Counted from the stretch's first letter, positions 1 to 7,197 are shown. The stretch is 31,005 bases of DNA from a virus (IMGVR_UViG_3300025684_000003:1-31005); one strand, 5' to 3'. Notes: a model not told the origin generated them from the sequence alone. Translations and numbers: made by a program.

Positions 1-987
1 ATGATACTAAACAACGGACACAGCACAAAGTTTCTGACGGACTACCGAGACGGTAAGATACCTTTCGGTTTGAAACTAGGTTGCTACTTGGATGAGTACC
101 TCGTTTACAAGCATAACCAGCTAAACATATTTCTAGGACACGACAACGTAGGTAAAACATACTTTCAACTTTGGTACTTTCTCGCACTAGCAACTAATCA
201 CGATTTAAGCTTTTGTTTATTCTGCGATGAGAACAGCGCGGGTAAGATTATGCGCGACTTAGTACAGATGTACTGCAATAAGCCCTTTATGGATTTAAGC
301 CACAAAGAAATACGACGTGCAGAAATGAAGCTAGAGAATCACTTTAGTTTTATTGACAATACGAAACGATACGAGCCGCGTGAGGTGATTGACTTATACT
401 TAAACTCCGGAAGGGACACGCTACTGATAGACCCTTGGAACTCACTTAAGACCGACTTAACTTATTCTAGTAACTACGATGTATTGAACGAGCTAAAGAT
501 GGTAACTAAAGAGGGCAATCACTCGGTATTTATAAACGCACACCCTACAAGCGCGAGCGGAAGGCTAGGGGCTGTTTACCCTAAAGACCATATGTGGCAC
601 GGACAAGTACGAATACCTTTCAAGTCTGATATTGAAGGGGGTAAGGCGTTCGCGAATAAAGCAGACGATTTTGTAGTTATTCACCGATTGACCTCGCACG
701 CTGAGCTATGGAAGTTTACTATGATTGAAGTAGCAAAGATAAAAGACACGGATACTGGAGGAAAACCGACGTTTCAAGACCAGCCGATAATGTTAGATTA
801 TAACTTCGGTCTAGGGCTAACGGTTAACGGGGTAGATGTAATTAAACGCCCTCAGGCTTTTCAGCAGAAAATATTACCTAACGAGCCGCGGGAGGACTTA
901 AACAAATTTAAAAACATTAACTTTGATATTGAAAACGGGTTAGATGAAGACCCGCACGAGATATGGAACACAATTAAAACGCCATGA
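1..987 (+). CDS. DnaB/RecA-like replication ATPase
   Basis: Predicted P-loop ATPase of the RecA/DnaB fold, probably a replicative-helicase-type motor. The Walker A motif GHDNVGKT is at residues 46-53, a Walker B-like LLID at 141-144 and a sensor-like INAHP at 178-182, as in DnaB/Twinkle-type helicases. At 328 aa it holds little beyond the motor domain and I see no primase domain. On the closed circle its ATG overlaps the stop of the DUF6291-like initiator (30326-30910) by ATGA, so the two are translationally coupled, as an initiator with its helicase or helicase loader would be. It could instead be a RecA-like recombination ATPase. The fold is well supported; the exact role is inferred. Confidence 0.75.
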   Translation: MILNNGHSTKFLTDYRDGKIPFGLKLGCYLDEYLVYKHNQLNIFLGHDNVGKTYFQLWYFLALATNHDLSFCLFCDENSAGKIMRDLVQMYCNKPFMDLSHKEIRRAEMKLENHFSFIDNTKRYEPREVIDLYLNSGRDTLLIDPWNSLKTDLTYSSNYDVLNELKMVTKEGNHSVFINAHPTSASGRLGAVYPKDHMWHGQVRIPFKSDIEGGKAFANKADDFVVIHRLTSHAELWKFTMIEVAKIKDTDTGGKPTFQDQPIMLDYNFGLGLTVNGVDVIKRPQAFQQKILPNEPREDLNKFKNINFDIENGLDEDPHEIWNTIKTP

Positions 988-1277
988 GTTACGCAATAGA
1001 TGTAGTATTAAGCAAAGGGGCTATAAGACTAGCAGCCGAGCAGTTAAAAGCAATTAACGAGAAAGTAAAGGAGAAACAGCCTAGCCATGAATGGATAGAG
1101 ACTAACAACAAATGTATTAAAGAGCTTACTGAGTTATATTATTTTCTCGTTTCTATAGACAAAACATTAACCGAGACAAACAGGGAAAACTTTAACCAGT
1201 ACAAGTTGCTATTAGAAAAAGAAAAGGAGATAGACGAACTTAAGAAACAATTAAACGAGGTAAAGGAGTTATTATGA
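984..1277 (+). CDS. Small hypothetical protein with C-terminal coiled coil
   Basis: A 97-aa protein I do not recognise. Its last 30 or so residues are rich in Glu, Lys and Leu with heptad-like spacing (LLLEKEKEIDELKKQLNEV), suggesting a coiled coil. It overlaps the ATPase before it and the NinG-type gene after it by four bases each (ATGA), so it belongs to the same replication operon and is probably made in proportion to its neighbours. No enzymatic motif is visible. Confidence 0.7.
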   Translation: MSYAIDVVLSKGAIRLAAEQLKAINEKVKEKQPSHEWIETNNKCIKELTELYYFLVSIDKTLTETNRENFNQYKLLLEKEKEIDELKKQLNEVKELL

Positions 1278-1807
1278 GAGCTAAAAAGTGCAAAGTATGT
1301 AAAGACAAGTTTGATCCGTTACGCCCTCTTCAGGTTGTTTGCTCTACCAAGTGCGGCTACGAATACACGAAACTACAAAAGGAGAAGCAATGGAAGGACA
1401 GAAAGAAGGAACTCAAAGAAAAGTTACTTACTCGCTCCGACTACTTGAAACTAGCACAAGCTTCTTTTAATGCTTACATACGTGAAAGAGATAAAGATAG
1501 AAGCTGTATTTCATGCGGAACGTACAACGGAAAGATGAACGCGGGGCACTACATGAGCGTAGGCAGTACGCCTGAGCTTCGCTTTAACGAAGACAACGTA
1601 CATAAACAGTGCGAGCGATGTAATACTTTCTACTCAGGTAACTTAATTAACTACCGTATTGAATTAATAAACAGAATAGGACAAGAGCGTGTAAACTTGT
1701 TAGAGCGCAAAGACCTTGAGCCGCTAAAGATGACTATTGACGAAATAAAGGAACTAACAAAAACATATAAAAACCTATTAAAAAACTTGCGTAACAATTC
1801 TAAATAA
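1274..1807 (+). CDS. ninG: NinG/Rap-type recombination nuclease
   Basis: Resembles lambda NinG (Rap), which acts on branched recombination intermediates. Zinc-binding pairs are visible: C6/C9 with C23/C27 at the N terminus, then an HNH-like core with C78/C81 (SCISCG), GH at 91-92, H110 and C113/C116. A long charged helix at about 35-55 links them. The length of 177 aa is usual for the family. It overlaps the preceding small gene by ATGA and lies directly before the annealing protein and exonuclease, consistent with resolving the joint molecules those proteins make. The promoter for the next operon begins inside its last codons. Confidence 0.85.
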   Translation: MRAKKCKVCKDKFDPLRPLQVVCSTKCGYEYTKLQKEKQWKDRKKELKEKLLTRSDYLKLAQASFNAYIRERDKDRSCISCGTYNGKMNAGHYMSVGSTPELRFNEDNVHKQCERCNTFYSGNLINYRIELINRIGQERVNLLERKDLEPLKMTIDEIKELTKTYKNLLKNLRNNSK

Positions 1808-1816
1808 CTATATTTG
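1787..1816 (+). promoter_or_regulatory. Bacteroidetes promoter for recombination genes
   Basis: TTG at 1787-1789, a 19-bp spacer, then TATATTTG at 1809-1816, a full match to the Bacteroidetes sigma consensus (TTG and TAnnTTTG). Four bases later comes the leader AACAATTAAA (1821-1830), and nine bases after that the ATG of the ERF gene. The promoter at 25436-25466 has exactly the same arrangement. It should drive the ERF, exonuclease and SSB genes early through host RNA polymerase. Confidence 0.8.
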
Positions 1817-1839
1817 CATAAACAATTAAACTTTTAAAC

Positions 1840-2364
1840 ATGAAAAACTTATTTAAAGCAATTGCTGACTTCCAGCAAGAAGTACCAACAATTCACAAGG
1901 GAACAAAAGGCTACGGCTATTCTTACGCTGACCTCCCGACTATCTTCGAAAAGATTAACCCTTTACTAAAAAAGCATGGCTTAGGCTTCATGCAGCACTT
2001 AGGAACAAAAGAGGGAGTTAACTACATTGAAACAATTATCTTTCATATTGACAGCGGGGAGAAAGTATCTAGCGAGGTTGCTATGCCTTACGTACAATTA
2101 AAAGGTATGAACGACTTTCAGTCTTTCGGTGCTGGTTGTTCTTATTTTCGTCGCTACGCTATAAGTTCTGCTCTTGGACTTGTGACAGATGTCGATAACG
2201 ACGCAGCGGGCGAACAGGAAAAGAAAGTAGTTAAGAAAGCTAGTTTAACTTCTGCTCAGTTCAACAAGGCGGTTAAAGCTATTGCAGACGGAACTTACAC
2301 AAAGGAGGAACTTATAGAAAAGTTTGAGTTAACAAGTGAACAAACTAAAAGCCTACAACAATGA
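1840..2364 (+). CDS. erf: ERF-family single-strand annealing protein
   Basis: Member of the ERF superfamily of phage annealing proteins, which coat single strands and pair complementary ends. The N-terminal 130 residues carry the family pattern: a YGYSYADLPTIFEKINPLLKKHG-type block (split here as YGYSYADLP, then the helix) at about 25-50, and the FQSFGAGCSYFRRYAISSALGL region with its conserved Gly and Arg-Arg-Tyr. The 174-aa length is at the short end of the range. The C-terminal 45 residues are charged and variable. It overlaps the exonuclease by ATGA; an exonuclease with an annealing protein is the classic two-component phage recombination system. It has its own host-type promoter. Confidence 0.9.
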   Translation: MKNLFKAIADFQQEVPTIHKGTKGYGYSYADLPTIFEKINPLLKKHGLGFMQHLGTKEGVNYIETIIFHIDSGEKVSSEVAMPYVQLKGMNDFQSFGAGCSYFRRYAISSALGLVTDVDNDAAGEQEKKVVKKASLTSAQFNKAVKAIADGTYTKEELIEKFELTSEQTKSLQQ

Positions 2365-3068
2365 ATAAATACTATTGCCATGCTTCGTCGGTTGGTAAAA
2401 TAATGGCTAACCCACGAACAAAGTCGGAGCTTTTAAGTAAGACTGCAAAGACTGCCGTCGAAGAGCAATTCTTATATAACGAGTTCGGTATTAAAAAAGA
2501 CTTCTCTAACCGATACACTGAAAGAGGTACTAACCAAGAGGACGAGAGTATCTTATTCTTTTCAAAGGTTACGGGTAATTTTGGAGTACAGAAAAACGAG
2601 GAACGCTTCAAAAATGATTACTTTGTAGGTACGCCCGATATTATTACTGAGGATTCTATTATAGACATTAAAACAAGTTGGGACGCTACTACGTTTCCTT
2701 GGTTCGATAGCGAGCTGCCGAATAAAGATTATATGTACCAGCTTTTGGCTTACATGGACTTAACAGGAAAGCTTAACGGATATGTGGCTTACTGTTTAAT
2801 TAATCATACCGAGGATGCTATACAGGATGAGATAAGGAGAGAAACGTGGAAACTAAAAGCTATTGACCCTACAGACGAGCAAGCCTTAGAGATAGAGCAG
2901 AAGGTTAGAGATAAAATGCAGTTCGATAGAATACCTGAGAATTTACGTGTAAAGATATTCGAGGTAGAGTACGACGAAAACACGGTAAACAAAATGAAAG
3001 AAAGAGTAAAGGAGTGTAGAGAGTATTATTCTATGCTTGAAAGTTCAATTAGTAAATTAACAAAATAA
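2361..3068 (+). CDS. PD-(D/E)XK exonuclease (YqaJ/lambda Exo-like)
   Basis: Probable 5'-3' double-strand DNA exonuclease that makes the single-stranded tails used by the ERF protein. The PD-(D/E)XK core is visible as GTPDII (D93) followed by IDIK (D102, K104), with a likely acidic contribution from E60 or E62. The 235-aa length fits phage-type YqaJ-like nucleases. The last 40 residues form a charged helix. It is translationally coupled to the ERF gene, and the SSB-like gene follows two bases after its stop, making a compact annealing-recombination module. The family is clear; polarity of cutting is inferred. Confidence 0.85.
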   Translation: MNKYYCHASSVGKIMANPRTKSELLSKTAKTAVEEQFLYNEFGIKKDFSNRYTERGTNQEDESILFFSKVTGNFGVQKNEERFKNDYFVGTPDIITEDSIIDIKTSWDATTFPWFDSELPNKDYMYQLLAYMDLTGKLNGYVAYCLINHTEDAIQDEIRRETWKLKAIDPTDEQALEIEQKVRDKMQFDRIPENLRVKIFEVEYDENTVNKMKERVKECREYYSMLESSISKLTK

Positions 3069-3070
3069 AT

Positions 3071-3322
3071 ATGGAAACAATTTTTGCAGAGGGTTTAATC
3101 GTTAAAAAGAATGATAACGCGCCCGACTTCGTGCTATGTAATTTGAGCGTAAAGGTAGAAGAGTTTGAAAAGTTTTTAAAAGCTAACAACAAAAACGGCT
3201 GGGTTAACTTAAGTGTGTTAATGGGTAAAAGTGGCAAGCCATACGCGAAGCTAGACACTTACGAGCCAAAAGAGGAAACAGTAGCACAAGCCGCACAGCA
3301 CAGCGACGATTTACCTTTCTAA
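3071..3322 (+). CDS. SSB-like single-stranded DNA-binding protein
   Basis: An 83-aa protein ending in DDLPF, closely like the acidic DDDIPF tip that bacterial SSB uses to recruit partners. The body (VNLSVLMGKSGKPYAKLDTYEP) looks like a small beta-rich OB-type domain, though far shorter than E. coli SSB (178 aa). It follows the exonuclease and annealing protein, where phages often carry an SSB. The assignment rests on the tail, the composition and the context; the OB fold itself has not been demonstrated. Confidence 0.65.
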   Translation: METIFAEGLIVKKNDNAPDFVLCNLSVKVEEFEKFLKANNKNGWVNLSVLMGKSGKPYAKLDTYEPKEETVAQAAQHSDDLPF

Positions 3323-3329
3323 CCTAACA

Positions 3330-3350
3330 GGGGCGGTTTAGTACTGCCCC
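3330..3350 (+). terminator. GC-rich hairpin, weak terminator after SSB-like gene
   Basis: GGGGCGGT pairs with ACTGCCCC (8 bp with one G-T pair, loop TTAGT) eight bases after the SSB-like stop codon. The sequence after it, TTATCGGG, has no U tract, so as an intrinsic terminator it would be weak; it may instead stabilise the 3' end of the recombination mRNA. It also marks where the tight operon ends and the looser region begins. Confidence 0.5.
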
Positions 3351-3422
3351 TTATCGGGTATAGTTTAAGCAGTTGTCGCAAAATAGCAGATAACGTATGG
3401 TGGTATAACGACCTTAATTATT

Positions 3423-3602
3423 ATGGATAAAGAAACTGCAAGACAAATGCTTCAAGATTACATTGATAGACAAGTAAAACAATTTGGAAGATTTACATTA
3501 CCAGTTAAAGATGTAGTTGTTTCAGAAACAATGGGATTCGATATGCATCAGACAATGAATTGTTATACTTGGCGATATTTAATAAGTGTGGCTTATCCTT
3601 AA
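3423..3602 (+). CDS. Small hypothetical protein (59 aa)
   Basis: An ATG-started frame of 59 codons (MDKETARQML at the start, ISVAYP at the end). I do not recognise it. It sits alone between the hairpin at 3330 and the hairpin at 3610, without the stop/start overlaps typical of this genome. Its wording uses TCA, CCA and GGA codons that the neighbouring phage genes use less, which suggests a different origin. The Ala/Gln-rich first 20 residues look helical. Translation is plausible but unproven. Confidence 0.5.
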   Translation: MDKETARQMLQDYIDRQVKQFGRFTLPVKDVVVSETMGFDMHQTMNCYTWRYLISVAYP

Positions 3603-3609
3603 TGTTTGT

Positions 3610-3666
3610 CAACTGAATTGTGTATGATTTCGTTTGAGGCACGAAAATGAATTATACACGTTGTTG
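3610..3666. repeat. Long imperfect inverted repeat between two small genes
   Basis: Nested pairs can form one long interrupted stem: CAAC (3610-3613) with GTTG near 3660-3666, GTGTAT (3620-3625) with ATACAC (3654-3659), and ATTTCGT (3627-3633) with ACGAAAAT (3641-3648), leaving a small loop. There is no following T run, so it is not a standard terminator. The AAC...GTT outer ends and bulged arms recall folded integron attC sites, but the core-site consensus is not met. Confidence 0.45.
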
Positions 3667-3702
3667 TAAGTAGTACGGCAATGTATAGCAAAAAGTAAAT
3701 AA

Positions 3703-3915
3703 ATGGCACGAAACAAAATAGATTTAACAGACAAAGAGCTTTATTGTGTAGCACTTGCAATACAAAGCCATATACAAAGTAGAGAAACCTACTGGACAAA
3801 ACAAAGTGCTGCAAACTTTAATAGGATGAGCAAAAAGATTATAGAGGAAGGATTGAAACGAAAAGACCCTGAATCTATTTTGCACCCAATACTTATTTTT
3901 GATGATGAAGAGTAG
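3703..3915 (+). CDS. Hypothetical protein (70 aa)
   Basis: A 70-aa, mostly helical, charged protein that I do not recognise; it ends in an acidic tail (FDDEE). It is preceded by an A/T-rich leader (AAAGTAAATAA then ATG) and is isolated by about 100 bases on each side. It is flanked by inverted 9-mers, TGTTGTAAG at 3662-3670 and CTTACAACA at 3921-3929, and by hairpins, so gene and flanks look like one inserted unit. Confidence 0.6.
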   Translation: MARNKIDLTDKELYCVALAIQSHIQSRETYWTKQSAANFNRMSKKIIEEGLKRKDPESILHPILIFDDEE

Positions 3916-3920
3916 TATTG

Positions 3921-3956
3921 CTTACAACACCAAGATAGGCATGCGCGCTAGTGGTG
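3921..3956. repeat. Inverted repeat after the 70-aa gene
   Basis: CACCA (3928-3932) pairs with TGGTG (3952-3956) around a GC-rich interior with GCATGC and GCGC. CTTACAACA (3921-3929) is also the reverse complement of TGTTGTAAG at 3662-3670, before the gene. It may be a transcript-end structure or a boundary of an inserted cassette. No T run follows. Confidence 0.4.
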
Positions 3957-4003
3957 CTTATCGACTGTTAAAAGCCGTTTTAATGGCGTAATTTAATAAA
4001 CAA

Positions 4004-4204
4004 ATGAAAAAAAAAGAAGTACTTAAAAAGCTAGACGAGTTAGTACCTCAGTTAATAGAAGAGGTTAAGTGGACTAAGATAGAAGCAACTGCTGCCGTAG
4101 TTCAGACGTATAGAAACTTTAGACACGTCGCGAAGCTTCAAGGATTACATGAAAGCAACGTAAAAAGGAGATGCGAAAAATTTATTCTTAGTTATGAAAA
4201 ATAA
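4004..4204 (+). CDS. Small helical protein, possible DNA-binding
   Basis: A 66-aa basic protein. Residues about 22-60 (KWTKIEATAAVVQTYRNF, then HVAKLQGLHESNVKRRCEKF) look like two or three helices with a possible helix-turn-helix, but I cannot place it in a family. It ends four bases before the -7 element of the promoter at 4208, just ahead of the sigma-like gene, so a regulatory role would fit its position. That is inference from context only. Confidence 0.6.
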   Translation: MKKKEVLKKLDELVPQLIEEVKWTKIEATAAVVQTYRNFRHVAKLQGLHESNVKRRCEKFILSYEK

Positions 4205-4215
4205 TACTATCTTTG
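4188..4215 (+). promoter_or_regulatory. Promoter upstream of terminator and sigma-like gene
   Basis: TATCTTTG at 4208-4215 matches TAnnTTTG exactly. The -33 part is weak: TTA instead of TTG at 4188-4190, 17 bp upstream. A transcript from here would begin near 4221 and run into the terminator at 4248-4274, giving an RNA of only about 50 nt unless polymerase reads through into the sigma-like gene. Confidence 0.55.
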
Positions 4216-4247
4216 TAGTGTTTCATGGTTTAGGTTTAATGTTTAGG

Positions 4248-4274
4248 GGGAAGTTTAACGACTTCCCTTTTTTT
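4248..4274 (+). terminator. Intrinsic terminator before sigma-like gene
   Basis: GGGAAGT (4248-4254) pairs with ACTTCCC (4261-4267), a perfect 7-bp stem with loop TTAACG, followed directly by seven T's. It lies between two TAnnTTTG elements. It may end transcription from upstream, or act as an attenuator for the sigma-like gene. Confidence 0.85.
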
Positions 4275-4277
4275 ATT

Positions 4278-4285
4278 TATATTTG
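4278..4285 (+). promoter_or_regulatory. -7 element directly before sigma-like gene
   Basis: TATATTTG, a perfect TAnnTTTG, immediately after the terminator T run and only five bases before the ATG at 4291. At the usual distance, transcription would start at or next to the ATG, giving a leaderless or nearly leaderless mRNA. No clear TTG lies 17-20 bp upstream because the terminator stem occupies that place; TTA at 4255-4257 is the nearest match. Confidence 0.55.
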
Positions 4286-4290
4286 TCAAC

Positions 4291-4785
4291 ATGGAAGCAA
4301 TTTACGCCCAGCATAACAAATGGGTTAACATAGTTAAGAACTTAGGAGGCGGGGACTTCTCCGAGGACATAGTACAGGAGATGTACATTAAGCTTATGAA
4401 TATCGAGCTTAAAAAACAAACTGCAGATACTTTCGTATATTATATATTACGTAACATGACTTACGACCTACACAGGAAGCAAAGTAAAGTTTGCAAAATA
4501 GATTTAGAGGAGCTGCGTTATTTATGCGCAGAAGGTAGTGACAGAAAAGAGGAACTAGAAAAGATACACGAAAGAATAGAAGAAGAAGTAGAGAACTGGC
4601 ACTGGTACGACGAGATGCTATGGAAACTATACAAGGACGGTAGAAGCATGAGAGAGTTAAGCAACGAAACGAAGATAAGTTTAAGCTCAATCTTTCACAC
4701 TATCAAAACTTGTAAGGAGAGAATAAGCGAAGCAGTAGGAGAAGACTACGAAGACTACATAAACGAGGACTTTGAAAAGATATGA
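4291..4785 (+). CDS. Sigma-70-family-like transcription factor
   Basis: Resembles ECF-type sigma factors. Residues 24-35 (SEDIVQEMYIKL) match the conserved region 2 pattern (DlvQevfikl), and residues about 106-145 form a region 4-like helix-turn-helix (LWKLYKDGRSMRELSNETKISLSSI, quoted in part). The 164-aa length fits a minimal sigma. It could redirect host RNA polymerase to late phage genes; whether it still binds core enzyme is not visible. It overlaps the next gene by ATGA and starts the packaging cluster. The ATG at 4291 is preferred because the next in-frame ATG (4381) would delete most of region 2. Its start lies unusually close to a -7 element and it lacks the AACAATTAAA leader seen before other early genes. 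Confidence 0.7.
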   Translation: MEAIYAQHNKWVNIVKNLGGGDFSEDIVQEMYIKLMNIELKKQTADTFVYYILRNMTYDLHRKQSKVCKIDLEELRYLCAEGSDRKEELEKIHERIEEEVENWHWYDEMLWKLYKDGRSMRELSNETKISLSSIFHTIKTCKERISEAVGEDYEDYINEDFEKI

Positions 4786-4979
4786 CAACAGGAAAAGCAT
4801 TTAAGATAATAGACGACTTCATAGATAAGTACCCTGACTATGAAGAGATCATATTAAGCAAGGACATTTACACTAGAATAGGACTTGACGAATACAAGGA
4901 ACGCAAATTAATAACAAGCCCTTACATACCTAAAAGAAGTGTATACGGGGTTAAACTAGAAGACAATGGAGAAGAGTAA
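4782..4979 (+). CDS. Small hypothetical protein (65 aa)
   Basis: A 65-aa protein of unknown function with an acidic C terminus (EDNGEE). It is coupled to the sigma-like gene by an ATGA overlap and overlaps the next gene by 14 bases. In flavobacterial phages such small frames commonly sit between regulatory and terminase genes. No motif is visible. Confidence 0.65.
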   Translation: MTTGKAFKIIDDFIDKYPDYEEIILSKDIYTRIGLDEYKERKLITSPYIPKRSVYGVKLEDNGEE

Positions 4980-5403
4980 CGAATACTACGAGAACTTAGA
5001 CAAAAGAACTAAGGAGTACAAAGAATGGAAAGAACGCTTTAACGAGGCAAACGAGGAAACCTCAGAAGGATTAGGTGACACTATAGAGAAGGTAACAGAA
5101 GCTACAGGAATAAAAAAGCTAGTTAAGTTTATAGCTGGTGACGACTGCGGCTGCGACGACAGAAAGGAGAAACTCAATAAGATATTCCCTTATAATAAAC
5201 CTGAGTGCTTAGAAGAGAATGAGTACAACTATCTAGCTGACTTCTTTAGCAAGCCTAAGACAATGATTAAACCCGACGAACAGAAGGAACTAGTAAAGAT
5301 ATATAACAGAGTTCTACACTACGACTTTAAGCCTACAAGCTGCGGAAGCTGTTTTAGAGGGGTACTAAACAAACTACAAACACTCTTTAATCAATACCAA
5401 TGA
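4966..5403 (+). CDS. Conserved hypothetical protein with Cys motifs
   Basis: A 145-aa protein. I recall similar proteins encoded near the terminase in many Bacteroidetes phages, but no function is known to me. It has an amphipathic N-terminal half, then GDDCGCDDRKEKLNKIFP at about 58-75 and a second cysteine group SCGSC near residue 125. The two CxC/CxxC groups could bind a metal jointly. It overlaps both neighbours by 4-14 bases and so is part of the packaging operon. A packaging or assembly role is inference from position. Confidence 0.75.
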   Translation: MEKSNEYYENLDKRTKEYKEWKERFNEANEETSEGLGDTIEKVTEATGIKKLVKFIAGDDCGCDDRKEKLNKIFPYNKPECLEENEYNYLADFFSKPKTMIKPDEQKELVKIYNRVLHYDFKPTSCGSCFRGVLNKLQTLFNQYQ

Positions 5404-5585
5404 TGTACTATTACATAAAGTTCAATAAGTCAGTAGGAGACATGGACTTAATGAGAGATGTTATAGAACACGTAAAACACGGACAATACATTATAGACTT
5501 CGTAGAACACTTAGAAGACGACTTAGACGCGGAAATAATAGACATAGACAGAGAGCAGTTTGATATGCTTTTAAACATGAATTAA
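5400..5585 (+). CDS. Small acidic hypothetical protein (61 aa)
   Basis: A 61-aa acidic protein, rich in Asp and Glu in its second half (VEHLEDDLDAEIIDIDREQ). It begins at an ATG that overlaps the previous stop (AATGATG), and a second ATG follows directly, so the true first Met could be either. It precedes the small terminase gene by 26 bases. I do not recognise it. Confidence 0.6.
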   Translation: MMYYYIKFNKSVGDMDLMRDVIEHVKHGQYIIDFVEHLEDDLDAEIIDIDREQFDMLLNMN

Positions 5586-5611
5586 TACTAATAGTTAAAT
5601 TTTATTAGATT

Positions 5612-5908
5612 ATGGACGGAAGAAAAACAAACGGAAACAAGGGACACTCTACAAAAAGTAAAGGAGTAGACAAACGTAAAAACGAATACAGGGAAGCACT
5701 ACAACTAGCAGCAGATGTAGACGACGTAGTAAGGGTATTACAAACGGTATATAAGAAAGCTACACAGGACAACGATATACCAGCAGCTAAACTATTTTTA
5801 GAGTACTACCTAGGCAAGCCAAAAGAAAGCGTAGACATACACACTACAGGAGAAAACGTAGTTAGTTTTAATGACTTACTGAAAGCTGTAAGGAGTGATA
5901 AAGATTAA
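5612..5908 (+). CDS. terS: Terminase small subunit (probable)
   Basis: A 98-aa protein directly before the large terminase and overlapping it by 14 bases. The basic N terminus is low in complexity (GRKTNGNKGHSTKSKGVDKR). A helical centre follows (about 22-72) ending in FLEYYLGKPKESVDIHTTGE, a phrase typical of phage small terminase or terminase-associated proteins, in which AKLFLEYYLGKP followed by beta-like residues is common. It would recognise the phage DNA at the packaging start. The call depends on position and this signature. Confidence 0.7.
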   Translation: MDGRKTNGNKGHSTKSKGVDKRKNEYREALQLAADVDDVVRVLQTVYKKATQDNDIPAAKLFLEYYLGKPKESVDIHTTGENVVSFNDLLKAVRSDKD

Positions 5909-7097
5909 CGAAAAGTATTTAGTATTAGATAATGATTCGCGCTACTATATTTGTACAGGTGGTCGTGGTTCGGGTAAGTCGTTTTCTATTGGATTACTTC
6001 TTTGTCTTTTAACCGTAGAACCTAACCATGTTATTCTTTTTACTCGTTATACTTTGCGCTCAGCTGGTATATCTATTATTCCCGAATTTTTGGAGAAAAT
6101 AGAGCTACTAGGATGGCAAGATAGATTCCATATAACTAAGGACGAAATAATAAATAAGCAGTCGGGCAGCCGTATATTATTTAGAGGTATTAAGACAAGC
6201 TCAGGAGATCAAACAGCTAACTTAAAATCTTTACAAGGGGTAACAACTTGGGTCCTGGATGAAGCGGAGGAGTTAACCGATGAGGAGACGTTTGATAAGA
6301 TAGACTTAAGCGTAAGGGCGAAAGGAATACAGAACAGGGTAATACTAATAATGAACCCTAGCACAAAAGAACATTGGATTTATAATCGCTTCTTTGAAAC
6401 GAGAGGAGTACAGGAAGGGAGCAACTACACAAAGGGGGACACTACTTACATACATACTACCTATTTAGACAACAAAGATAACTTAAGCGAAAGTTATATT
6501 AATCAAATAGAAAACATACGCACGCGACGACCTGAGAAATACAAGCATCAAATATTAGGCAGTTGGTTAAACCGTGCCGAGGGCGTTATATTCAGCAATT
6601 GGACAATAGGCAAGTTTGAGCAAGCAGCACCGAGCGTATTCGGGCAAGACTTTGGTTTCTCAGCAGACCCGACTACTTTAGTAGAAACAAGCATAGACAA
6701 GGCAAACAAGAAAATATACATTAAACTACACTACTATAAGCAAGCGTTAACAACTTCACAGATAGCAGAACTAAACAAACGATTTGCCGGAAGCAGTCTA
6801 ATAGTAGCAGATAGCGCAGAGCCTAGGTTAATAAGTGAACTAAGCGTAAGTAATAACATAGTAGCTACAATCAAGGGGCAAGGCTCAGTAACTTACGGTA
6901 TAGCTTTGCTTCAAGACTTCGACTTAATTATAGACGAGGGCAGCACCGACTTAATCAAGGAACTAAACAACTACTGCTGGTTAGAGAAAAAGAGTAGTAC
7001 GCCTGTAGACAAATACAACCATGCTATAGACGCACTACGCTACGCGGTAAGCTATCAACTAGAAAACCCGACAAGGGGAGAATATCATATAAGGTAG
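5895..7097 (+). CDS. terL: Terminase large subunit
   Basis: The packaging motor and headful/cos nuclease. Its ATPase domain has Walker A GGRGSGKSF (22-30) and Walker B WVLDEAEE (119-126, D122/E123), with the coupling region IMNPS at 152-156. Its RNase H-like nuclease domain has likely metal ligands at D252 (QDFGF), D306 (VADSAEP) and D379 (NHAIDALRY). The 400-aa length is normal for this type (Terminase_3-like). The start is GTG at 5895, inside the end of the small terminase gene; no in-frame ATG lies before the Walker motif, so a GTG start is needed. Confidence 0.95.
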   Translation: MIKINEKYLVLDNDSRYYICTGGRGSGKSFSIGLLLCLLTVEPNHVILFTRYTLRSAGISIIPEFLEKIELLGWQDRFHITKDEIINKQSGSRILFRGIKTSSGDQTANLKSLQGVTTWVLDEAEELTDEETFDKIDLSVRAKGIQNRVILIMNPSTKEHWIYNRFFETRGVQEGSNYTKGDTTYIHTTYLDNKDNLSESYINQIENIRTRRPEKYKHQILGSWLNRAEGVIFSNWTIGKFEQAAPSVFGQDFGFSADPTTLVETSIDKANKKIYIKLHYYKQALTTSQIAELNKRFAGSSLIVADSAEPRLISELSVSNNIVATIKGQGSVTYGIALLQDFDLIIDEGSTDLIKELNNYCWLEKKSSTPVDKYNHAIDALRYAVSYQLENPTRGEYHIR

Positions 7098-7111
7098 GTT
7101 AACTTAAGAAA

Positions 7112-7167
7112 TGGGAGGGGAACAATGTTAAGTGCATAGCGGCTAAGTATACTAGCCACCCCTTCCA
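7112..7167 (+). other. Two-tier stem structure after terL
   Basis: A 9-bp stem, GGGAGGGG plus a flanking T (7112-7120), pairs with CCCCTTCC plus A (7159-7167) with one G-T pair. It encloses a second hairpin, GGCTA (7141-7145) with TAGCC (7153-7157). There is no U tract, so it is not an ordinary terminator. It fills most of the 112-base gap between terL and the tail genes and could be an mRNA processing or stability element, or a packaging site. Confidence 0.55.
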
Positions 7168-7197
7168 CTACCGACTTAATACAAAAACACAATTAAA

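Noticed and set aside
3610-3956. Integron attC sites
   Set aside because: The folded shapes and outer AAC/GTT ends are suggestive, but the GTTRRRY and RYYYAAC core boxes do not match and no integrase is present. Kept only as inverted repeats.
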